Below are positions 7,616-16,582 of a stretch of 64,000 nucleotides of DNA, in pieces. Source of the stretch: Saprospira sp. CCB-QB6. GTDB taxonomy: Bacteria > Bacteroidota > Bacteroidia > Chitinophagales > Saprospiraceae. The stretch covers positions 2,943,501 to 3,007,500 of the forward strand of contig NZ_CP116808.1 of the NCBI RefSeq assembly GCF_028464065.1, given 5' to 3'. Position numbers and translations under genes: made by a program. The notes under the pieces are model-generated. The model was not told where the DNA came from and ran no database searches. It saw nothing but the letters and a program-made list of their open reading frames with translations. Numbering within the stretch: position 1 is the first letter of the stretch; each line of letters starts with the position of its first letter.

Positions 7616-9265
7616 CTACTTCATTAAAAGGGCTCTTTTCTTGGCTGCCCCCATCTTAATTTCCAATTGATAATTGCCTGCGGGCAAATTTTGCCAGTTG
7701 GGAATTTTGGCCAAAAAGCGCCGTCCAAAAAGAGCGCTATGCTTTTGAGCATAAACCAATTGGCCAATTGGACCAAAAAGTTTGATTTCTACTTCCTCAT
7801 CAATGGCTTCTGGCCAAATGATAAAGAAGTTCTCTTTGCCCTTGGCCATCGGCAGATAATAAATATTTTCTTTCTCTTTTATTTCTAAAAAATGTCCAGC
7901 TCTAGCTTTTTTCCAAGCTTCAAAAAGAGCGGGCACGCCATAGCCCAAAGCCGTATCTGGTTTTTTGTATTGATTGCCTACGCTTTCGGCCAAGCGAATG
8001 AGTTCAACATTACTATATTCGGGTAAAGCTTGCCACAAACAAGCCATAGCGCCCGCCAAAATAGGAGAGGAGAATGAAGTTCCCGTATTAAAGTTATGTC
8101 GATAACGGCCTACTTGGGCCACAATAGAAAATAAGCCACGGGCCGATAAATTGGGTTTAACCAAATAGCTAGAGTCAAAACCGTAGGAACTAAATTGAGC
8201 GTGAAAACCATCGCGATCAGTGGCGCCAACAGTCAAAATACTATCGGCATCGCCAGGGGCCGAAAGGTGGTGCCAAGGATCATTGCCTTCATTTCCGGCA
8301 GAAGTAACGACCAAGATGCCACGGCTGGCGGCAAGGTCTGCGGCTTGCGTAATAGTTGTGGTATTCCCATCTAAATCCACATAGGCATAATCCATTTTAT
8401 CATCATCAAAATCAGAGTAGCCCAAAGAAGAATTGATGAGATAAACGCCTACGCTATCGGCAAACTCTGCGGCGGCCAGCCAGTTGTATTCTTCAATGCG
8501 GTATTCTCCGCCCGAATCTTCTGTTTTGCACAAAAAGTAATTGGCTTGGGGGGCGGTGCCCATCACTTGGCCAGGTAAATTGGCGGCCATACAAGAAAGC
8601 ACATCTCTACCGTGTTCAGAACCTTCATAGACAAAGGTATCGAGCTGAACAAAATCATAGCTGCCTAAAATTTGGCCCTTTTGGCGCAAGGAATCAAAGG
8701 CGGGAGTTTCTCTGAGGTCTGAAAAACCGCCATCAAAAACGGCTAGCGGCATATTTTGGCCTGCAAAACCGAGTTGGTGCAAATAATCTACCTCCAACAT
8801 ATGGATTTGATTTTCGCTTAGGCCATAAAAATCATCTTCTTTGGCGTATTCTGTTTTGTATTCTCGGCGGCCGATGTAGTTGGTCCCTTCATTTTTTTTG
8901 CGGCTAAAGCCAAGGGGAATTGTTTTTTGGACAAAAGGCAGTTCTTCAACAAATTTTAGCTTTTGCTGATTGCCACGAATGACTGCCCCATTTTTCCATT
9001 TGGAGGTATACTGAATAGCAAAACCTTGAGCTTTTAATTGGGCCAAATAATTGGGATCCACAGGCAAGTCTAGACTATCTAGCTTAATGCCCATCTTTTG
9101 GCGGCGTTCAATAGCGGCTGAAGAGAGATAATCTTGTGGATGAAAAATGCTGTAAGGCGTATTTCCTTTATGGTCAAATTGCACCCAAAATAAATCATAG
9201 TCTCTTTGGGCAAAAATAAATTGACTGCAAAGGATAAAAACTAAAATGTAGAGTTGCTTTAACAT
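7616..9265 (-). CDS. Subtilisin-like (S8) serine protease with T9SS-type C-terminal domain
   Basis: A 549-aa secreted protease. The signal peptide is MLKQLYILVFILCSQFIFAQ; I use the ATG at 9265, since the longer frame begins with TTG two codons earlier. Catalytic residues (ATG numbering) are D178 in AVFDGGF, H218 in SEHGRDV, N325 in TSAGNEG (oxyanion) and S397 in GTSFSSP. The ~140 residues before the domain look like a propeptide. The C-terminus (about residues 470-549, ending LPAGNYQLEI..RALLMK) has the pattern of a type A T9SS sorting domain, suggesting export across the outer membrane by PorV/PorU, both encoded in this window. The second residue block SEHG replaces the usual HGTH, a known S8 variation. 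Confidence 0.85.
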   Translation of the reverse strand: MLKQLYILVFILCSQFIFAQRDYDLFWVQFDHKGNTPYSIFHPQDYLSSAAIERRQKMGIKLDSLDLPVDPNYLAQLKAQGFAIQYTSKWKNGAVIRGNQQKLKFVEELPFVQKTIPLGFSRKKNEGTNYIGRREYKTEYAKEDDFYGLSENQIHMLEVDYLHQLGFAGQNMPLAVFDGGFSDLRETPAFDSLRQKGQILGSYDFVQLDTFVYEGSEHGRDVLSCMAANLPGQVMGTAPQANYFLCKTEDSGGEYRIEEYNWLAAAEFADSVGVYLINSSLGYSDFDDDKMDYAYVDLDGNTTTITQAADLAASRGILVVTSAGNEGNDPWHHLSAPGDADSILTVGATDRDGFHAQFSSYGFDSSYLVKPNLSARGLFSIVAQVGRYRHNFNTGTSFSSPILAGAMACLWQALPEYSNVELIRLAESVGNQYKKPDTALGYGVPALFEAWKKARAGHFLEIKEKENIYYLPMAKGKENFFIIWPEAIDEEVEIKLFGPIGQLVYAQKHSALFGRRFLAKIPNWQNLPAGNYQLEIKMGAAKKRALLMK

Positions 9266-9386
9266 AGGCAATTAAATTCGTTCTGTGTGGTTAGCAGGGT
9301 CACTTCTTCTAATTTAAGCAAGATGTGGACATATTACAAAGCTTTGGCCCAAAGTTCGACCAATGGCAAAAAAAGAGGGCCAAAAT

Positions 9387-9544
9387 GGTCTAGGGGGCGG
9401 CGCAGCCGCCCGGCTGAGGGATGGATAGTGGTGCGGCGCAGCCGCAGACCCAAGGCTTTTGAAGCAAAGCGAAAAAGCCTGCAGGGCCGAGCAGACCTGC
9501 GAGCCACGACACAGCCCGACCCGCCCGTAGGGCGGGGCAGCCCC
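9387..9544 (-). repeat. GC-rich modular repeat, copy 4 (subtype B)
   Basis: Reverse strand: GGGGCTGCCCC, CCCTACGGGCGGGTCGGGC, CGTGGCTCGCAGGTCTGC, TCGGCCCTGC, then a long slot hairpin AGGCTTTTTCGC..AAAGCCT, ending in a degenerate CTAGACC. It begins right after the terminator of the 796-aa repeat-protein gene and fills the gap to the S8 gene start. Confidence 0.85.
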
Positions 9545-9551
9545 AAAAAAA

Positions 9552-9585
9552 TAAAAAAAGGCCAGCCCTCGAAAGAGGACCGGCC
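9552..9585 (-). terminator. Terminator of the repeat/OmpA-like gene
   Basis: Reverse strand GGCCGGTCCTC-TTTC-GAGGGCTGGCC (two G-U pairs), followed by a seven-T run, 24 bp after the stop. Confidence 0.75.
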
Positions 9586-9608
9586 CAGATTATTTAGGCT
9601 AAAAAAGA

Positions 9609-11999
9609 TTAGCCTTTACAATCATTTGGACGCTTGCCAATGCCTGATTCTTCGATCAATTCGGCTAGGCGTTTTTCATAGAAATCGAGCAAAAGATTAG
9701 TGATATTTAGCTCTACATCTACGCGGCGGTACTCGGCTCCACGCTCTTTAGAGGGGTGCTCATAGGCGCCAATCGTAATAGGAACGTTCATAAATTGAAG
9801 TTGTTTGCGGACGGTCCAAGCGCGGGCGATACCCAACTCCATATTGCTTTTTAGGTCAAAGCTCAATTCGCGTTCAGTTTTCTTCACAATTGTGTCGGCG
9901 GCTTCTTCTTCGCCTTTACCGACAAAGTGGGTAAATTCGGTACCTTGGGGAACGCCCAAAGACTGTTTGTAGCGGTGGAAGCTAAAGGGGTGGCCATCGG
10001 TATGTCCTTCCAAGTAGATATAAAAATCTTTTTTACAGCGCATATTGGCTTCGCAATATTTGCTCAATACTTCGGTATCTACCCAAGTGGCAATTTTCTT
10101 ATAGTATTCGGGATCTCCCATTTTGGCGAGGTCGGTACCTTGGCAAAGGAAAGTTTGGATAACGTAGCGGACCCCAATTTTTCCAAGTGGTTCATAAAGT
10201 ACCTCTGTATTACAGGGGAGTTTGTCGTTGTTGAGGTCTAGGCGCATTTTTTCGGCAGATTCGGGACCAAAGCGCTCACGTTCTTCATGAGTTTCTTTTT
10301 GTGCTTGGCGCACGAGTTCCCAGTAGCGGCAGTCCCAAATTTTTTGACGTAGGCGAGTGATACGGCAGCTCAATTCTTGATCGTATTTGAGCTTGTAGGT
10401 TTTGGTATAGCTGTCAATTTTATCCATGTACTCTTGGCCTTGCTCACAAGTATTGACATTACCGACTAGGCACCAAGATTTTACCTGAGTAATTTTATCG
10501 CAGTAGTAAGGTTCTACTGTAAATTCGTTGGGAATAGTATCATTGTTTTTGATGAAAGTGGCCCAAAGTTTATCCAAAGCAGCAATATCGCCACGGTATT
10601 TGGCCACTACAACTTTAAGGTCATCCCATTTGGCTTTTGTATCGGCTTGTAGGCTAGGTTTAGCCGAGGCCATCAATTTGTCGATATCGGCTAGGCGTTG
10701 TTCGCCTTTGTAGCAAGCATTCACGCGGCCATCCATGATATAAGCACGAATTTGGGCTTCTTTATCGCAGTACTCAAAAGCAAAGTCAATGCTGTTGAGG
10801 GTATCTTTAGGAACAAATTCGGCCCAAGCTTCTTCTAGTTTGGCTTGGCGGGCTGCATCTTCCTTTACCAATTTTTCTAGTTCCTTGATTTTGGCTTTAG
10901 TTGTTGCATCAAGAGTTGGATTAAACTCTTTTTGTACTTCAGCAATTTTGCCAAGCATTTCTTCTCCAATGTTACAGTAGTCCAAGGTTCCGGCCATGGT
11001 ATAAGCTTTAATCTGCGCATCTTTTTCGCAGTATTCGCCCATATATTTTAGGCTGGGGTCTACTTTTCCGCTGCTGGTAAATTGTCCCCAAGCTTTGTTG
11101 AGTACAGCCAAGTTACCGTTGTATTTTTTCACTTCTGCTTCTAACCAACCAATTTTCTCGGCCAAGTCGGCGGGAATATCATGGGTATTATCGGCTTCTA
11201 GCTCCTTAATTTTTTCCAACATTTCAGAGCCATTTTTACAAACATCTACCATGGCCCGAAGCATATAAGCTTTCATGTTGGGAATTGTGTAACACTTATA
11301 AAGTGGAACCTCTGGCTCAAAACCTGGAGAAACATCACTATCCATATAGGTTTTCCAAGCTTTGTTGAGTTGACCCAGCACTTTAAAATGATTTCTAGAA
11401 CGCTTGATTTCGCCAGGCAAACCTTCTACATCGGCAGCTTCCAAAGAAGTTTTGTCTACAATGCGCATGGCTTTGTTCTCAAACTGATTGAGCGCCTCGG
11501 CCTCATTGCCTTCACAATAATAAGCCATCGACATCATCTGGTAATATTTGGCCAAAGTCCCTTTTTCACAAACTTTGCGGCCCTCTTCGGCAGCTTCCAA
11601 CTCGCCTCTAGACACATTGAATTTCTGCAAATGACGCTTCCAAAGTACATCTACTTTGTAGTAGGCTTTCATTTTTTCTTCCAAGTCGGCCAAGCGCTGC
11701 GTAAAGCCAGGGTATTTATCATACTGCGACTGATCCATGCTTTTTAGCTCTTTCAAATAGCTTTCTGCATCAATCAATTCGTCGGCACAAAAACTAGAGT
11801 TGGCATACATCAAATGATATTTGGCATAATCTCCCACGCTAGACTTTGGCGGCTTGGGCAACTCCGAAACAGAGGCCGTCAGAGGATCTTTTAAAAAGGC
11901 TTGCCAAGTCTCTTCAAAGTTGATGAGCTGAGCCTGAACGCCCGTCCCCATCAACTGAAAAATAAGCAGCAAGAACGCTGACTGTAAGATGTTTTTCAT
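9609..11999 (-). CDS. Periplasmic helical-repeat protein with OmpA-like C-terminal domain
   Basis: A 796-aa exported protein with signal peptide MKNILQSAFLLLIFQLMGTGVQA. From about residue 25 to 560 it contains roughly six degenerate modules of ~90 residues. Each has a W..F block, then a YC(D/E)K..QIKAY.M.G.V..C..GEEML.KI block, then a long helix, with two regularly spaced Cys per module that could form disulphides. The C-terminal ~190 residues resemble the OmpA peptidoglycan-binding fold: YIYLEGHTDG near residue 665 and RRVDVELNI near 765. I infer an envelope protein tethered to peptidoglycan with a long helical-repeat arm. I know no name for the repeat. It has its own terminator and is preceded by a truncated GC-rich repeat. 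Confidence 0.65.
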   Translation of the reverse strand: MKNILQSAFLLLIFQLMGTGVQAQLINFEETWQAFLKDPLTASVSELPKPPKSSVGDYAKYHLMYANSSFCADELIDAESYLKELKSMDQSQYDKYPGFTQRLADLEEKMKAYYKVDVLWKRHLQKFNVSRGELEAAEEGRKVCEKGTLAKYYQMMSMAYYCEGNEAEALNQFENKAMRIVDKTSLEAADVEGLPGEIKRSRNHFKVLGQLNKAWKTYMDSDVSPGFEPEVPLYKCYTIPNMKAYMLRAMVDVCKNGSEMLEKIKELEADNTHDIPADLAEKIGWLEAEVKKYNGNLAVLNKAWGQFTSSGKVDPSLKYMGEYCEKDAQIKAYTMAGTLDYCNIGEEMLGKIAEVQKEFNPTLDATTKAKIKELEKLVKEDAARQAKLEEAWAEFVPKDTLNSIDFAFEYCDKEAQIRAYIMDGRVNACYKGEQRLADIDKLMASAKPSLQADTKAKWDDLKVVVAKYRGDIAALDKLWATFIKNNDTIPNEFTVEPYYCDKITQVKSWCLVGNVNTCEQGQEYMDKIDSYTKTYKLKYDQELSCRITRLRQKIWDCRYWELVRQAQKETHEERERFGPESAEKMRLDLNNDKLPCNTEVLYEPLGKIGVRYVIQTFLCQGTDLAKMGDPEYYKKIATWVDTEVLSKYCEANMRCKKDFYIYLEGHTDGHPFSFHRYKQSLGVPQGTEFTHFVGKGEEEAADTIVKKTERELSFDLKSNMELGIARAWTVRKQLQFMNVPITIGAYEHPSKERGAEYRRVDVELNITNLLLDFYEKRLAELIEESGIGKRPNDCKG

Positions 12000-12058
12000 T
12001 TTTATTGGTTTTAATGAAACAGAATAGATGTACCTATTTATGGGATTTAGTTTTTCTG

Positions 12059-12138
12059 GGGCCCGCGGCCGGCTAGCCTTTGGCTAGGGCGGCCGCCGCT
12101 TTTAACCTAGCGAAAAAAGGCCCTCCGCAGCGCTGGGC
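12059..12138 (+). repeat. GC-rich modular repeat, copy 5 (subtype C, internally deleted)
   Basis: Opens GGGGCCCGCGGCCGGCTAGC and ends CCGCAGCGCTGGGCC. The central GCTCGC...GGTCTGG part is missing, yet both ends remain and still match each other (GGCCC/GGGCC). Confidence 0.8.
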
Positions 12139-12251
12139 CAATTGGACCAACTGAGTCTTAACTTTTTAACGAACTCTTAAAAATAGTATTTTAGCAAAGA
12201 GGAACAAAAGATTTTCAGCTTGCGCAAAAACTCGACCTAAAAGAAAAGGGA

Positions 12252-12278
12252 CAAAAAAAAACAGCCCCAAAGGGCTGC
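12252..12278 (-). terminator. Terminator of the thioredoxin-like gene
   Basis: Reverse strand CAGCCC-TTTG-GGGCTG followed by a nine-T run, next to the stop codon at 12284. Confidence 0.7.
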
Positions 12279-12283
12279 CTATC

Positions 12284-12757
12284 TTAACGGAGCTCTTTCC
12301 ATATTCGCTCCAGTTTTTTAGCCTTAAATCCAGATGATAAAATTTCTTTTTTATCATTTAAAAGGACCAGAAAAGGTGGTTGCCCTTTCAAGTCAAAAGC
12401 CCGACGAGCCGTCGCCTTATAATCTGTTGCATGCTGAAAAAAAGGCGTTTGCAACTGATTACTGCTATCTTGCACATAGGACCAAAAGGCCTCTTTTTGA
12501 TGGGCAAAAGGAAAGATCGTCACGACCTGAATATCCTCTGGCGATTTGTCTTTTAAAAACTCCTCTACCTTGGCCAACCCCTGCTGACAATGACTACATT
12601 GAAAATGCCAGAAAAAGAGTAGGTAGTATTTGGCCTGACGCTGCTCTTGAAAATCAAATTGTTGTTCTTTATGGTCTTGCAACTGAAAATCAGGAGCCGC
12701 AATTTGCCCAAAAACAGGTGCAGAAAGCAGCAAAAAAAAGAAAAGACGCCAAAGCAT
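12284..12757 (-). CDS. Thioredoxin-like (TlpA/AhpC-TSA) protein
   Basis: A 157-aa exported thioredoxin-fold protein with signal peptide MLWRLFFFLLLSAPVFGQ. The redox motif CSHC lies in FFWHFQCSHCQQGL (about residues 54-57), and the cis-proline region is KGQPPFLVL. Proteins of this type reduce or rearrange disulphides in the periplasm, or feed cytochrome c maturation and peroxide defence. It starts 3 bp after the stop of the upstream gene (12761-13321), so the two are probably co-transcribed. The specific partner is unknown. Confidence 0.75.
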   Translation of the reverse strand: MLWRLFFFLLLSAPVFGQIAAPDFQLQDHKEQQFDFQEQRQAKYYLLFFWHFQCSHCQQGLAKVEEFLKDKSPEDIQVVTIFPFAHQKEAFWSYVQDSSNQLQTPFFQHATDYKATARRAFDLKGQPPFLVLLNDKKEILSSGFKAKKLERIWKELR

Positions 12758-12760
12758 AGG

Positions 12761-13321
12761 CTAGTATTTGTTAATCATGTATAAATCAACCAAAGGTTCT
12801 TCATTAAGAAATACATCCGCAATGAATACCCCCTGGTCCTTAGCACCAGAAAGAGAGACTACATAAAAGCTAATTTGCGCAGATTTCTCCTCAGGCATCA
12901 ATTTAATCGCCTTGTATTGAAAACGCCCAACAGCATCTTGGTTGCGTAGAGTAGTGGTCCAAACTGCCCGACCATCTACTTTTACAATCAGTTGCTTGTC
13001 TCCAGCATTTGGACGAGGCGCAAAGGCAAAAACCAGACTATGAGGCTCAATGCTTTTTAACTCTACATCCTGCCGAATCGTCGAGTTTTCATCAATCTCA
13101 ACAAAAGAGGTGCCCACAAAATTATCGGCCAAGCCAAACTTTTTATAATCCGCTTCATTGGATAATATTTGAGCTTTAATCCCCGGACTTCCATTACTCA
13201 ATAGAATCTCCCAGCCCTCTAGACTGTTCCGAAATTGACCATTGTTAATGAGGTTTTCTTTGTTTTGAGCAAAGAGCTGTAGGCTGAGGCCACAGAAAAG
13301 AAGTAAAATCAGTTTTTTCAT
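12761..13321 (-). CDS. Hypothetical exported protein, jelly-roll-like
   Basis: I do not recognise the family with certainty. The 186-aa protein starts MKKLILLLFCGLSLQLFAQ (signal peptide). I prefer this internal ATG because a longer reading frame from 13339 adds only MKAKLA in front of it. The mature part begins NLINNGQFRNSLEGWEI, the classic start of DUF642/carbohydrate-binding jelly-roll modules ('lvNGgFE...GW'), and continues with alternating short strands. A glycan- or ligand-binding role is therefore possible. It lies upstream of, and is tightly linked to, the thioredoxin-like gene. Confidence 0.6.
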   Translation of the reverse strand: MKKLILLLFCGLSLQLFAQNKENLINNGQFRNSLEGWEILLSNGSPGIKAQILSNEADYKKFGLADNFVGTSFVEIDENSTIRQDVELKSIEPHSLVFAFAPRPNAGDKQLIVKVDGRAVWTTTLRNQDAVGRFQYKAIKLMPEEKSAQISFYVVSLSGAKDQGVFIADVFLNEEPLVDLYMINKY

Positions 13322-13483
13322 AGCTAGTTTTGCTTTCATAGTGTGTAAGATAATGGAATGGGGAGGGTGCGGCCTCTATTCCAAAAATGAAGCCTTTTAT
13401 ATCCTCTCCAAGACTTTTTTTTAGAAAAAGTTTAAGGGGGATTTCAATAAATACTGGGGATGAAAGCTGTTCTTTTACTAGAG

Positions 13484-14092
13484 TTATTCTTGTTTTTTAA
13501 GGATCGCTTTTTGGACAATAATGCTGTTCGCCGATTCTACCTCAAAGGTTTTTTTACCCGTCTGAGCCGAACTTTTTCTCACTTTGTCCTTGGTCGTTAT
13601 GACAATTTCCTTATACAACAAACCACCTTCTAAGCGGTCAATAGTATTGATCCGACTACCATTAACCTCAAATTGACTGTAGAAGCTATTGCCCATTAAA
13701 ATCATATCTAAGAGAATCCCATCTTGCTCATCAAGAATAAAATGCCCCTGAGGCTGGCTTTTATCCTCCAATAACAGATAATCTTTGACAACAGTCTGAG
13801 GGAGAATTTGGGTAGAATCATAAGTCGTTTTCCAACTCCAAACCCCTGACTTCTGAGGCAAAACTTCATGACGACAAGGAATGACCCCTCTTAGCTGTCC
13901 ATTGACATACCAATGCATCTCGCCCTCATAACGCCCCTCCCAATCTTTGGGGAACTGGACAAGGCTGTCTCTTTGCGGAAGAGATGCTGACTGTGCGCTT
14001 GAAGTCACATCTTGGACAGCTTTATTTTCTTGCTCTTTTGTTTCACAAGCAAAAAGGCCTAAAATTAAAAATAGAAGAATGGTCTTTTTCAT
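13484..14092 (-). CDS. Hypothetical lipoprotein
   Basis: A 202-aa protein. MKKTILLFLILGLFAC is a lipoprotein signal with lipobox LFAC. I use this ATG (14092) because the longer frame places 14 extra residues before a normal signal peptide. The mature region (WEGRYEGEMHWYVNGQLRGVIPCRHEVLPQKSG and following strands) looks like a beta-barrel or lipocalin-like fold with a 'W.G.Y.G' opening, but I cannot assign a function. It is 49 bp downstream of the degenerate M48 gene on the same strand. Confidence 0.6.
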   Translation of the reverse strand: MKKTILLFLILGLFACETKEQENKAVQDVTSSAQSASLPQRDSLVQFPKDWEGRYEGEMHWYVNGQLRGVIPCRHEVLPQKSGVWSWKTTYDSTQILPQTVVKDYLLLEDKSQPQGHFILDEQDGILLDMILMGNSFYSQFEVNGSRINTIDRLEGGLLYKEIVITTKDKVRKSSAQTGKKTFEVESANSIIVQKAILKKQE

Positions 14093-14141
14093 AAGGGGAA
14101 GGGATTTTCTCATGCTTATTCTATAAATAAGCAAAAGGTGA

Positions 14142-14936
14142 TTAAGGAAGTTGATCTAAAAAATCTTGATAACTATTAGTAGGGCTAAGCATTGGACCTA
14201 ATGAACAGCTATTGTTGGCCCTTAATGCCCCCTGCCAGTCAAAGCTATTGTTAAACCGTAAGGCCCATTCAAAATCGCTCTCTCCCTGAACACGCTGCAA
14301 AAAATTCAACATCTGATCAGGCGAACTATGAAGCTGACAAAGCAGATCTTCAAAAAGGGGCTCTAGCTGTTCCATATCTGCCTTGCTATAAGGAGCCGTT
14401 TGAACAACTTCCAAAAGCTGAGGCAGGGCCTCTGGCTGCGCACCCAAAGCTAAATCTAATAAATAACTGATGGAAAAGGCCGCTTGCAATTGTTGCGTAA
14501 TAATACGCTGGTCAATACTCAAGATAGCATGCGCCATTACCGCCTTTAACTCTTGCTCATTGGCCAAAAAATGAAGGAAATCTGTAGAAAAATAAAGATA
14601 GCCCCCAGGCGCAACAAATAATTGCTCCTTTTCTGCCGACCGAAAAATACGCAAGCGCCAATTAAAGGCCTGTACTTGCTCAAATTGAGGCTCCGCCAAA
14701 CAAAGCAACAATAAACTGTCTAAGTAATTATAAGCCGCAGAATAATCAGCCACCAAAAGATGCTCAATGGCCGAACAACTATCCCAATATATCAATAACT
14801 GCTCATCAATAGCCTGCCCAATTCTACTATCATCCTCTGGCCGCAACTGATGCTCAATCATGGTCTGCTCCTCCTGACAAGCGACCAAACTCAAGGCAAA
14901 ACAACAGAACAGCAAATATATTCTAAAGAGCAACAT
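14142..14936 (-). CDS. Lipoprotein with a catalytically degenerate M48-type metalloprotease domain
   Basis: A 264-aa lipoprotein (lipobox LVAC, C20). Residues 105-145 (QLFVAPGGYLYFSTDFLHFL, then NEQELKAVMAHAILSID) line up with the M48 peptidase core, where the family has 'PgGyiyvttGLL..l.nEdElAaVlaHEiaH'. The zinc motif HExxH is replaced by HAILS (H136 kept, catalytic Glu to Ala, second His to Ser), so I infer it is inactive as a protease. It may act as a chaperone or decoy-like envelope protein in the way pseudoproteases do. It is the first gene of a minus-strand run (14936 to 12284). Confidence 0.6.
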   Translation of the reverse strand: MLLFRIYLLFCCFALSLVACQEEQTMIEHQLRPEDDSRIGQAIDEQLLIYWDSCSAIEHLLVADYSAAYNYLDSLLLLCLAEPQFEQVQAFNWRLRIFRSAEKEQLFVAPGGYLYFSTDFLHFLANEQELKAVMAHAILSIDQRIITQQLQAAFSISYLLDLALGAQPEALPQLLEVVQTAPYSKADMEQLEPLFEDLLCQLHSSPDQMLNFLQRVQGESDFEWALRFNNSFDWQGALRANNSCSLGPMLSPTNSYQDFLDQLP

Positions 14937-15157
14937 TTATAAGTAGTTAATTAGGCGTTAAAAAGGGTCGCAAAATACAAAAAATAGCCGTTATTTCTTC
15001 TTTCATTAAAGAACAACAGCCTTTAAATGAACTAGAACCCATAAGGCAACTATCACTAAAGCGGACGAATGATGCAAAAAAGAGGCTAGCTTGTTTTGAT
15101 CACTTTCTGTTCTCAACAAAAGTATTATATTAGCTCCAATTAAATCGCTGAACGATT

Positions 15158-15568
15158 TTGAAGCAACTCGGACTATATTTACTCATCTGTACTTTGCTCC
15201 TGCCACTTACCCGGCCCCTGCAATTGTATGTCTCCTATAAACTCCAACAAGAGCTTATAGTAGAGGAGTTTTGTGTCAATAGAAATATTCCCGATGAGTT
15301 TCCAATGTGCCAAGGTAAATGCTACTACAAAGAGCAGCTAAATGACTGGGCCGAAGATGCCGAAGAACAAGAAGAAAAAGGCTTCGACTCCAAAAAAGAA
15401 CTGCAAATTAACTTCCTCTACCAAGAATTCAAGCAACCCAAACAAAAGCTGGCTAACACCCACATCGCAATCCCCTTCTTGCTAGAAGCAGACCCCTTTC
15501 CCCACTACCAGTTTTCCGAAAACCCTGGCCCCAATCTAGCCATTTTCCACCCTCCACTTTTAGGATAA
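15158..15568 (+). CDS. Small membrane-anchored protein with a CVN..C.GKCY cysteine motif
   Basis: A 136-aa protein starting with TTG, followed by an N-terminal hydrophobic segment (residues 4-18). A cysteine motif follows: EEFCVNRNIPDEFPMCQGKCYY, with C39, C51 and C55. The rest is charged and rich in Gln/Glu. I have seen similar small Bacteroidota proteins with this Cys motif described only as hypothetical; metal binding is plausible but unproven. It lies 90 bp upstream of the AraC-type regulator on the same strand, so the two may be co-transcribed. Confidence 0.6.
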   Translation: MKQLGLYLLICTLLLPLTRPLQLYVSYKLQQELIVEEFCVNRNIPDEFPMCQGKCYYKEQLNDWAEDAEEQEEKGFDSKKELQINFLYQEFKQPKQKLANTHIAIPFLLEADPFPHYQFSENPGPNLAIFHPPLLG

Positions 15569-15658
15569 ATTCACTCGACTTTTTGAATTTATGTTCTGGC
15601 CAATAAGCTGATTGCTAGCTTGTTGTACCCATTTCTGTATCCTAAAATCTGGAATCTC

Positions 15659-16525
15659 ATGACTATTCGCGCTATATATCAGCCCCAAGATGGGCCGCAA
15701 CTTATTGATATGCAATTGATTCAGCCTAAAGCTGATTTGCAACTCCCCCTACTCGAAGGAGGCTATAGTTTTTTCTATCTCTCGGCCGGACAACTCGAGC
15801 TAGAACTCAACCGCCGCCAAACTACCCTAAAGGCCGGACAAGCGCTTTTGCTCCGCCCCGATCAAATCCTCCTCTCGGCCCAAGGCCAAGCCGCTCAAGG
15901 CTATCTCTTCTCTTTTTCGCCCGCCTTTTTCGAGCAACGCTACCACAATAATATCCTCCAAGCTTTTGCCTTTATCCAAAAAGGCCTGCTCGGCCTGATC
16001 GACCTCCCCCAAGAGGCCCAAAATAAATTGAGCGTGTTACTCACTTGTATGTATAACGATTACCAACAAGAACCCCAACAACTGGCCGTCCTCCGCTCTT
16101 ATGCCAACATCATTTTCTTCGAACTACAAGAACAGTTCGCCCCCGAAAATATGGCCCGAAATATCCAATTAGGCCAACCCAACCGCCAAGAAGAAAAAAT
16201 GCTGGAGTTTGAAGAATTAGTCGACGCTAATTTTAAAACCTCTAGAGCCCCCTCTTTCTACGCCCAAAAATTATTCATTAGCACCAATTATCTCAATAAA
16301 CTCTGCAAAAAAGTATTCGGCAAAACCTCTGGCGCCCTCATCCGCAAAAGAGTACAACTAGAAGCCGAACGCCTCCTCTGCCATAGCAATCTAACCATTG
16401 CCGAAATCTCTCAGCAATTAGGCTTCGAAACCCCCTCTTATTTTATTACGTTTTTCCGCAAAAGCCAAGATTGCTCCCCAGAACAATACCGCCAATCTCT
16501 CCAACAACAATTGGCCTCGGCCTAA
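15659..16525 (+). CDS. AraC-family transcriptional regulator
   Basis: A 288-aa cytoplasmic regulator. The N-terminal ~150 residues (MTIRAIYQPQDGPQLIDM, YSFFYLSAGQLELELNRRQ, LKAGQALLLRPDQILLS) form a cupin-like sensing domain. The C-terminal ~100 residues are the double HTH: LFISTNYLNKLCKKVFGKTSG, then LTIAEISQQLGFETPSYFITFFRKSQDCSPEQYRQ, the conserved AraC signature. I start at the ATG at 15659; a TTG 13 codons upstream is less likely. No clear target operon is adjacent besides the small Cys-motif gene. Confidence 0.9.
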   Translation: MTIRAIYQPQDGPQLIDMQLIQPKADLQLPLLEGGYSFFYLSAGQLELELNRRQTTLKAGQALLLRPDQILLSAQGQAAQGYLFSFSPAFFEQRYHNNILQAFAFIQKGLLGLIDLPQEAQNKLSVLLTCMYNDYQQEPQQLAVLRSYANIIFFELQEQFAPENMARNIQLGQPNRQEEKMLEFEELVDANFKTSRAPSFYAQKLFISTNYLNKLCKKVFGKTSGALIRKRVQLEAERLLCHSNLTIAEISQQLGFETPSYFITFFRKSQDCSPEQYRQSLQQQLASA

Positions 16526-16546
16526 TGACCTAGATATAAAAGATGA

Positions 16547-16577
16547 AGACTCAAAATTTCGGTTTTGGGTCTTTTCT
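16547..16577 (+). terminator. Terminator of the AraC gene
   Basis: AAGACTCAAAA-TTTCGG-TTTTGGGTCTT (one T-G pair), then a T-rich tract, 22 bp after the stop. Confidence 0.75.
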
Positions 16578-16582
16578 TTTTT

